Shown here in pieces: positions 56,340 to 64,000 of a stretch of DNA of 64,000 nucleotides. The DNA lies in NCBI RefSeq assembly GCF_030704535.1, contig NC_081818.1, positions 25,521,001 through 25,585,000 on the forward strand, in the 5' to 3' direction. Origin of the DNA: Vitis vinifera. Lineage: Eukaryota > Streptophyta > Magnoliopsida > Vitales > Vitaceae. The notes beneath the pieces are model-generated. The model did not search any database. It was not told where the DNA came from and saw only the letters and a program-made list of their open reading frames with translations. Within the stretch, counting starts at the first letter, position 1. Each line of letters starts with the position of its first letter. The position numbers and the translations under genes were made by a program.

Positions 56340-59300
56340 ATTCTAGGGTTCGAAGAGGTGAGGCGGGCCTTTGAATAGAGTGAACGGCGAAGACGGCCCA
56401 GTAGGGCTGTTTACAAATGGGAGAAAAGGTCGTTTAACAGGCCCATTCGCGTTTAAGCGCGTGCTAGTAAACGACTCCCTGTTCTTCTTTGTGGAGTTTG
56501 AGCCACGCGCTCTGTGGAAATTGAGAGGGTATTTCAGTTTTCTAGCATGCGTGTCTTCGAATTAAGGTAGCCCAAGGCACACGCGGACGCCTAAGTTTAT
56601 GACACCTGGGAATCTACTAGACATTTAGTCTCGTTCTCTCTGACGTGTCCCTGTATTAGTATTGTCGAGTTATCTTAAACAAGCTCCACATAAGTATTTA
56701 ATCGTTTTGTGGTGTAATTTTTTTATTGTGTCTATAACTAGCTTAAAATAAAATTGCCGTACGATACTTAGGACGTGACAGTGGTTTTATAAACGAAAAT
56801 CCCCTTATTAAAACATCTAGTCGTTCACCGTATAATCATCTAACAAAGGCTAAATGCTCGTATTGGTAGATCGTTGTATTATGTTAAAATTTAAATACTT
56901 GAATAAATATGTCAATACAGACGTAAATAATAATGAGTTTAAAATAAAAACTTAAATACGATTTAATTATTAAATAACATGTGGTATAACTCGTTTAATA
57001 ATAAGGTTTTATTTCACTTTTATTACTCAACTGATATATTTAATAAAAATCAAATATTAAATGAGTATAAGTGTGGTCTATTATTAAGTTAGTAAGTATA
57101 ATTATTAAACAGGTTAACTTGAGTTAAATTCATTCATTCTATACTAATTGACCCAAAAACAATCTTGTTAATTAAATTGATTGTGCAAATCCAACATAAA
57201 TTTGATCAAAATACAATTACATTCAATTCAAATTAATGAAAAATATTTTTGTTTTGAGTTTATTAGCTAATCATATCAAATTTGGTCGGTCACATTTGAT
57301 TAAAAAATGTTAAACATTAACTTACTTTTATTCAAAATTTGAAAATCTTATAAATAAGTTAAAAAAGGTTTGAGTATAGACAAGTTAGTCTTTTTTTTTT
57401 TTTTTTTTGGTAAAGTAGGGTTGAATTAAATTTTTAAATTTAAACTAAAATATCTTAATTGATTTGGAAAGAATTTTAAATTTCAAATTGAGAATTCAAA
57501 AATATATATTTTTTCAAATAATGAAAATAATTTGGAAATAAATTTTTAATTGATGATTTTAAATAGAGAAATTAAAAAATAAAATTTTTTCAAATCTTTT
57601 AAGAAATTTGGAAAACATATTTGAAAAAAAAAATTAAGAATTCAAAAACAAACATTTTTTCAAATCTTTTTTAATTTAAAATACAAAATATTTTCAAATC
57701 CTTTTAAAATTATTAAGTTAAATTTATAATTTAAAAAAACTAATAAGGAGAATCTTTCCAAATCTTTTAAGAATTTAAAAAAAAATTGAAAAATGATTTA
57801 AAATTATTTAAATTGAGAATGAATTTTTTTCAAATCTTTTTTAATTTAAAATATGATTTTTAAATTAATTTGAACTCGATTAGATTTTCTCTCATAAATA
57901 TCTTACTTAAATGTGTTTTAGGGTTGAATGCTTTAAGAGAATCAATACTAACTAATTTACTCTATGATTTCAAAACGCTTTTCATAGATCAAATTTTTTG
58001 TTATTGAAAAGACTTGTATCCACTCAGAGGTTATAATGAATCTGTTAGAGTATTAAAGGTGTTGCTATTTCAATATCATGTAGTTGTTTATTTGAATACT
58101 ATATGTTTAATAATTGTATCATAATGACTTGATACATAAATAAGTGAGTCCAATAACTATCTTGCCTTGTGGCTTGGTGATCAAGCAAATTCACGTACTC
58201 CATTAAAATGAACTCCTACATAGAAGAACACTCGAGCACTTTCCGACTATACTCTAATGTTCAAGTTAATATAATGGCTCACATGAAACAAATGATTAGC
58301 TCAAATGATGATTCAATTGTAATACCAAATGTAGAATTTGTGTATGTGAAGTGAAGTGAATTAAGGCAATAGGGAATACAAACAAGTTGCCTCTTGATGA
58401 AGTTAAGGGTTTCATATGTTTATGTCGTTTCCTTAACTAGAGTTAGTTGATCATGGTTAAGTTAACCATCTTCTCTCATGATTATGGAAACAAAGTTAGA
58501 TTGTTAATAGTTAGATCAATCATGCTCTTGTAAAGAGCATAATGGTTGTTGTTTGAGTATCAAAGTCTATTCATACGATGGTAAATAAATGATTGAAATA
58601 ATTCATGTTAATTGGACATATCAACATTTTGACTAATGCTTGACATAACAGCTTCAAAGGTTCATCCAAGTCACTAGATATATCATGGTGAGGGCATGTT
58701 ATGTTTTTTCACCATGACAACATACTACAATCGAGTGCTAACTCATAAAACATTTCTTATTGAGTCAATCATTACTTTTACATGTGTAACAAAATAATGA
58801 TGTGCAACTCAAATAGGTTTCTAATTTGTGATAGTCTGAAACATATCAGGACTCGTTTAACAAATTAGGTTCCTTCATATGCCATATTTAGAAGATTAAT
58901 GACGATTGAGTTAAAGAAGATCCCTTTGATATATTTGTACTCAATTATCAGTTATTATGTGAGCAAGTAGAAGAGAGAAAACACGATGAAAACACACATA
59001 AATGTAACACCATCCTTCAACATTTTAGCCCACAAGTGCATGACAAACGTAGAAGAAACTACCGTTGACATTACAAATTCTCTTACAGCGAATGCATCAC
59101 CCCACATAGGATAGTTGGATTTGCAAGCAAAGTCCAAAAGTTTACTTGGGCATCATTCAAATAAAAGGTAGCCAGAATGATAACATGCGTATTAAATTTA
59201 ATCATAAAATTGTAAGAATAAAATCCACAAATCATGATATGTGGGCCCTAAATATCACTTAAATTACGCAAAAGAAATAGAAGAGGGCAATGATAGAGAA

Positions 59301-60050
59301 AACGTGCTAGGGGCAGTCAAGAAATCGAGACATCTAGAAATGGGGGCAAAGGAAATTGAAACGGGCATCCACTCCGAATTGGTGGTTGATGTTCCCAAAT
59401 TGGCCACCATCCATCCCCTTAAAAAAAGAAAGATGACTCCGAAAACGTATGGGAGTTCCATTTGATGCAGATTCCACAACCATCAACGTTACACCGCAAC
59501 CCAATCCCACCAACTACTTTAAAAATGATAAAAAGAGAACCCATCATATGAAGATGATTACAAACTTATGCCATTTAATAACGTCATGGTCTGCAGTTCA
59601 CGGGACACTCCAAGTCCCTCATTGGCTTTTTCTCTCTTCTTTCTTTTGGTTATGGAACAAGTTGGGTTGCCAGAACAGTAGAATTATAAAGCTCTCTCCC
59701 CTTGCACCAATGGATGCAGACCCAATAGCTTCAAGATAGTGAGCTGCCACCTAATTTTAGACCCAAGAACAGTCCTTTAATCGAAAAAATAAATAAAAAA
59801 TTTTGTACACATTTGTTCTAGATTGTTTTAAAAAAATGGGTAGTTCATAGTTGCCATGGGCAAAATAGACATTGTTTAGATCATGTGAGGTGTCTATTTG
59901 CCTCGCCTTTGCATATTTATAAATTTTTAGTTGGTCGGTGATAGAATTTTGGGTCTTATTGTAATATCGAGTACTTAACTCTCATTAATTTATATTTTAA
60001 TATTTTAATATTATTTATTTTAAATGATTCATATCTAATCGTATAAATAT
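56340..60050. other. AT-rich intergenic region, no gene recognised
   Basis: The first ~250 bases are the TOM20 upstream region. 57,380-57,900 is built of loose TTTTTCAAATCTTTTAA words. At 59,220-59,470 the plus strand has a 74-residue frame (EIEEGNDRENVLGAVKKSRH ... PLKKRKMTPKTYGSSI) with a charged, coding-like composition that might be a fragment of an old element; no family recognised. Confidence 0.45.
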
Positions 60051-60052
60051 CG

Positions 60053-60275
60053 TTCTTCGTTATTAGTTCAACGAGATTATAAAACCCTTACCACTTATGT
60101 AAATACGATTCTTTTTTATATCTTACAAAATTATGGAGTCAAATAAATAAATATGATAAAATTGATTCGTTATTAGTTCAACGAGATTATGAGAGCCTTA
60201 CTACTTATGTAAATACGATTTTTTTTTTTATCTTACAAAATTATGGGGTCAAATAAATAAATATGCTAAAATTAA
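60053..60275. repeat. ~110-bp tandem duplication
   Basis: TTCGTTATTAGTTCAACGAG ... TTACAAAATTATGGAGTCAA ... ATATGATAAAATT occurs twice in a row (about 60,057-60,164 and 60,167-60,273), in the far upstream region of the DCD gene. Confidence 0.88.
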
Positions 60276-60518
60276 ATATCAATTATGATCTCATTTATAA
60301 TGGCTCCTGTCGAATCAATTGACTAGATATTATTTATAGTAAACCCAAATTTAATTCGCGTGGAAAACTAAGAAGAACTCGAAAGTGATAATATTTAAAA
60401 ATGATTATTAAATAATAATAATAATAATGGTCTATGCAACTTTACGAACGTAACAAACGGATAAAATTCAATTGGGTGGAAGTAAAAGCAGAAAGAGGAG
60501 GAGGCACGGGCGGAGAAA

Positions 60519-60534
60519 CACGTGCATGACGTCA
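60519..60534. promoter_or_regulatory. G-box plus TGACGTCA pair upstream of the DCD gene
   Basis: CACGTG (60,519-60,524) and TGACGTCA (60,527-60,534) lie two bases apart, ~580 bp upstream of the inferred transcription start. Both are bZIP-type sites. A role in stress induction of this gene is plausible for the family but only inferred here. Confidence 0.4.
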
Positions 60535-61081
60535 TGTCATACAACATCAACTTTGATCCAACGGTTCGAAATATCTTTTGCCGACAGCACTTAATTTAAT
60601 CACCTGCTTAAAAAGCACAGTATGACACAAGACCCCTCATCATCTCACCACCATCCAAACCAACCGCATCAATAGCTCGTGTTCCAACTTCTCTTTAAAT
60701 CATATCACATTCACTTATAAATAAAATTTCCTCAATTTTATAATAATGCCCTAATCATTTTTATATCTAAAGCATTATGATAAGTTTCAAATTATTTTGT
60801 AAAGTTTTAAAAGCATATGTAATGGAAAAATAGAAAATTTCATATACTTATAGTTATTTCTAAATAATTATAAAATTAAAAATAATTTTTTTGCCTGATT
60901 TTAAAGAATTCTCTAGTGACATGTGAGCTGTGACTGTGAGCCCGTGAGTATATAGTAGCTCCCACGCAGCCTACAAGCGCGTGGTATCATAAATAATTTA
61001 CAGCAGTTGGAAAGTTTCGAACGAGAGTGGTAGTGATGTAATTGTGTGATCTTGTAGGAGCATTTTCGTCACAGTCTCTTC

Positions 61082-61160
61082 TATAAATACCAAAATATCG
61101 CCCTCCCCCGGACCCCCACTCTGTCGAGTCTTCAAGCTTTCACAGGCGAAGAAGATAAAG
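61082..61160 (+). promoter_or_regulatory. TATA box and non-coding first exon of the DCD gene
   Basis: TATAAAT at 61,082-61,088 is followed by a CT-rich leader that ends GAAGATAAAG|GTGAGTTC at 61,160. A 1.05-kb leader intron then ends TTTGTACAG at 62,215, with the coding exon following. An intron in the leader is common in highly expressed plant genes. Confidence 0.55.
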
Positions 61161-62253
61161 GTGAGTTCTTTCGCTCTTTGTATTTTCGATCCCGAAATCT
61201 AGGGTAATTTCTTGAATAATAGCCATGCAGATCCGTTAGATCAACCCTAAATTTTCGCATTCAAGACTAATAATCAAGGTTTCCTTTGCGTATTGCATTA
61301 GGTCAGTGAAGTTTTTACCTTTCAGTTATCGTATTATGCAATAGTGCATGTTTTTAAGGTGTTCGATTTCAGTGTCTTTCTTTTCTCTCTTTCGTTGATG
61401 ATTCGAGGAAATGTGCTCACATTGGAGTCAGATACGGGGGAAATTGGAGGAATTATTTTATGGTCTGGTTTTTTGGGGATTTTTGTTTGCTAAGAAATTG
61501 GTGGAAACAGAAGAATTTGAAAATTTTGAATCTGGGTTTTTATGTGATCCTTTTTTCCATTGCCTAGGCCTTCCCTTTTTTTTTGTCACTGGTGTTGGAT
61601 CGAGGCAGTCCAATTACCTCGAAGTTATTTCATCTTTGCTTGGAATTAGCACTGAAGTGAAATGTTTTAGTTAGAAATTGAAAGATAAGCTGTTTGTTTC
61701 TTCTGCAGAATTATAGGGAGGAAGGAAAATGCTTTGAATCAGATTCTTTATCTGCTTTCCTTCACTTATCTTCTTTCAAAAACGAAGTTTTTATTAATAT
61801 GATAGATATCAGTTCTTGGTTTCTCGGCCTCAAAGTTGTTTCTCTCTTTTAGTTGAATGGATATCTTATATAAATCTGTTTCTTCTTTGGGTTTGATGTT
61901 TGAATGTTATTGAATTGTTCAGAATGAACATTTTGGAGAAGTAATAGAGCATATGATATCATCAGATGCCTATTTGTGGTACTTAGTTTTGCATCACGGT
62001 GTTTGATTGAATAATGAGATCCATCCCTTGAAGGCATTCATATGCATTTGACTGGTGTAATGATGATGATGGAGGCAGTGATTTTGTTTGTTTACTACAT
62101 ACACATATACACTTTATTGGCATTGCTTTAAGATACTGCTTAATTTGATGAGCTAATGGTCTCTTTTGTGTCTATACTCATTCAGTTCTCCTTTTGCAAT
62201 TAAATTTTGTACAGGATCTGTTGTTGGTCTGTGATTTCATTAGGCTTTGCAAG

Positions 62254-64000
62254 ATGGAGAGCATGAATAGCTTTTGGCAATTGGGCGATGAACTCCGAGG
62301 ACAATCAAAGGTCTCTGAGGATCACAAGTGGCTGATGGTTGCTTCTAAATTGGCTGAGCAGACAAGGTCAAAGGGGGAACGGTTCAATAACCTTGATCTA
62401 TCCAAAGGTCCATCTGAAATAAGGCCAAGGGATAGAAATGTGTTTCAGGAAGATAATAAATTTGAAAACCTTAACTTCAACATGTTGAACTTGGAACCCA
62501 AAGTGACTGACAACATGAACAAAAGTAATTTCAGGAATGGTCTTTACAACATGAATGCAGCATACCCGAAAAGTAATGCCAATGTTATGGGAAATGTGAA
62601 TGTTAACAAGCATAATGGCAATCACAACAACAAAGAGCTAAGCAGCAATAGCAATAACAGTAATACCAATAATGAGAACACCGGTGGCAACAGTGCAATG
62701 GACAAAAGGTTCAAGACCTTGCCTGCTTCAGAGACACTCCCTCGAAATGAGGTTCTTGGAGGGTACATCTTTGTGTGTAACAATGATACCATGCAGGAAG
62801 ATTTGAAGCGACAACTATTTGGTAATAGTGATTTTCTTGCTTTATATTCTCCTCATTTAACTTATGTACTTTGCTGGGAACAGTTCAGGCATTTTACACT
62901 CATTAACTCATATAATATGTGGGAAGCAGTTTGCCCTTCAAAAATATTTTTGCATTATTTTCAATGAATATTCTGAGAACAAGAAGATCTTGAGACCATG
63001 CACTTCTGCCGGAACATCAAGTAACAGTAGTTAGTTTGAATGCATCTTTATAACACATCTGTTTCTGATATCAAATTATATGGATAATGTGATGTATTTA
63101 TTTTCCTTCAATAAATCCTTTTGTGTTGATTATCGTGCTCATTTGTTAGGTCTACCTCCAAGATATAGAGACTCTGTTCGGGCTATAACACCAGGCTTAC
63201 CTTTGTTTCTCTATAACTACACTACTCACCAATTGCATGGTATTTTTGAGGTTTGTACTTCCATACACTTTACTACTACAATTCTTATTGGTTTATTCTG
63301 CAGTGTTTGAAGCTTTAGTATCAGGAAACTTGAAAATGGTTATTTCCTCTTTCTTTTGTTTGATAACCTTGCTTATGGAAGCCCTGATTTTGTTGAACCA
63401 GGTCCAGGATCCAGTAACTTGAAAATTCTTTTTTTCCTCACTCATCTATGTGAATTTGGGGCAAAAGATTTATCATTTTAAAGTTTCTTTCTTGGTTTAC
63501 AAGTTTGGGAAGATGGGCTCCCTTCCCATTTGACTGATTGAATCTCTGGAAGATGGGCCCTGATTTTGTTGAACCAGGATCCAGTTACTTGAAAATTCCT
63601 TTTTTCCTCACGCATCTATGTGAATTTGGGGTAAAAGATTTATCATTTTAAAATTTCTTTCTTGGTTTACAAGTTTGGGAAGATGGGCTTCCTTCCCATT
63701 TGACTGATTGAATCTTCTGGAAGAGATTTTTTTCTTTTTAGCTGTTTTAAAACTGAGCTTATGTCAGTAGATCTAGGACGTGAATGGGCATGAGGACTTG
63801 TCGAAATTGATGGAGTGTTTTGTCATTAATAAAATCTTAAGGTTTTATACATTTATGGTTAGTTTTGCGCATGAAAGATATTATTATTATTTTGAATTCT
63901 TAATAGTTCTATAATTTGTTTCTTTTACAGGCAGCTAGTTTTGGGGGCTCTAACATTGATCCAACCGCATGGGAAGACAAAAAATGCAAAGGCGAATCGA
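62254..64000 (+). CDS. NRP: DCD-domain N-rich protein (NRP), 5' part, runs off the window
   Basis: The NRP/DCD (Development and Cell Death) family is induced by ER and osmotic stress and promotes cell-death signalling. Coding exons: 62,254-62,821; 63,150-63,250; 63,931 to beyond 64,000 (GT-AG, phases 1, 0). The protein starts MESMNSFWQLGDELRGQSKV, has a conserved EDHKWLMVASKLAEQTRSKG stretch, then a low-complexity Asn-rich part (about residues 85-145: NVNKHNGNHNNKE, NSNNSNTNNENTGGN). The DCD domain begins LPRNEVLGGYIFVCNNDTMQ and continues GLPPRYRDSVRAITPGLPLF, YNYTTHQLHGIFEAASFGGS, NIDPTAWEDKKCKGES. The start at 62,254 is chosen because family members begin ME-MNSFWQLGD; the upstream in-frame ATG (62,194) lies before the acceptor at 62,215 and is intronic. 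The C-terminal end of the DCD domain is outside the window. Confidence 0.95.
63382..63722. repeat. ~170-bp tandem duplication in a DCD-gene intron
   Basis: CCCTGATTTTGTTGAACCAG ... TTTGACTGATTGAATCTCTGG occurs at about 63,382-63,552 and again at about 63,558-63,722, ~95% identical, inside the intron before the third coding exon. Confidence 0.9.

Noticed and set aside
62194-62253. Upstream in-frame ATG of the DCD gene
   Set aside because: It precedes the TTTGTACAG acceptor at 62,215, so it lies in the leader intron; family members start at the MESMNSFWQLGD methionine.

Overview
The window is nuclear DNA of a flowering plant, most likely a woody eudicot close to grapevine (Vitis). Evidence: genes split by short introns with GT-AG (and two probable GC-AG) sites, a plastid-targeted acetolactate synthase, a glucuronoxylan methyltransferase, a plant-type TOM20, Tourist-like MITEs, and Ty1/copia and Ty3/gypsy fossils whose sequence resembles grape elements as I remember them. 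The genus is an inference.

Layout. 1-12,200 is an AT-rich, transposon-filled zone. It holds a small Ty3/gypsy reverse-transcriptase scrap with a fold-back, then an old truncated minus-strand Ty1/copia element (2,283-9,753). That element is split by a 3.5-kb insertion (4,462-7,985) with TG...CA ends and a 5-bp target duplication (CTAAT). Inside the insertion is a decayed piece of the nuclear plastid-signalling gene GUN1. 12,274-14,268 is the intronless ALS gene, and 18,847-19,695 an intronless GXM (DUF579) gene. 20,000-25,900 is a second repeat zone. It contains a related element (from 20,781) carrying a fragment of a plastid acyl carrier protein gene, two Tourist-like MITEs, a LINE scrap, a 0.5-kb duplication flanking the element, and a degenerate GGGCTGACCACAATACATTG array in which a tRNA-Leu(AAG) gene and a truncated tRNA copy sit.

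27,040-64,000 is a gene-rich segment: a 7-exon gene for a 182-residue protein I do not recognise (minus), the R2 subunit of ribonucleotide reductase (minus, intronless), a two-FAS1-domain FLA20-like protein (plus, intronless), a 13-exon gene for a ~1,150-residue Ig-like multi-pass membrane protein (minus), a plastid/mitochondrial YrdC/Sua5 tRNA-modification enzyme in 9 exons (minus), mitochondrial import receptor TOM20 in 6 exons (minus), and the 5' half of a DCD-domain N-rich protein gene (plus, running off the window). The set R2 / FLA20 / TOM20 / DCD recalls Arabidopsis blocks on chromosomes 3 and 5 (TSO2-TOM20-3-DCD and RNR2B-FLA20-TOM20-4, from memory), which supports these identities and suggests an ancient conserved neighbourhood. 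The R2 gene has an E2F-type site upstream, as expected for S-phase expression.

The most interesting signal is the pair of related TG(T)-starting elements at 4,462 and 20,781. They share their left ends, an internal block and a degenerate CAATTTTCAAA tract, but carry pieces of two different nuclear genes for plastid proteins (GUN1 and ACP). This looks like a non-autonomous LTR-type family that picks up host gene fragments. Next in interest are an 878-bp element that is almost all one giant hairpin (34,136-35,013) and the Ig-like multi-pass membrane protein.
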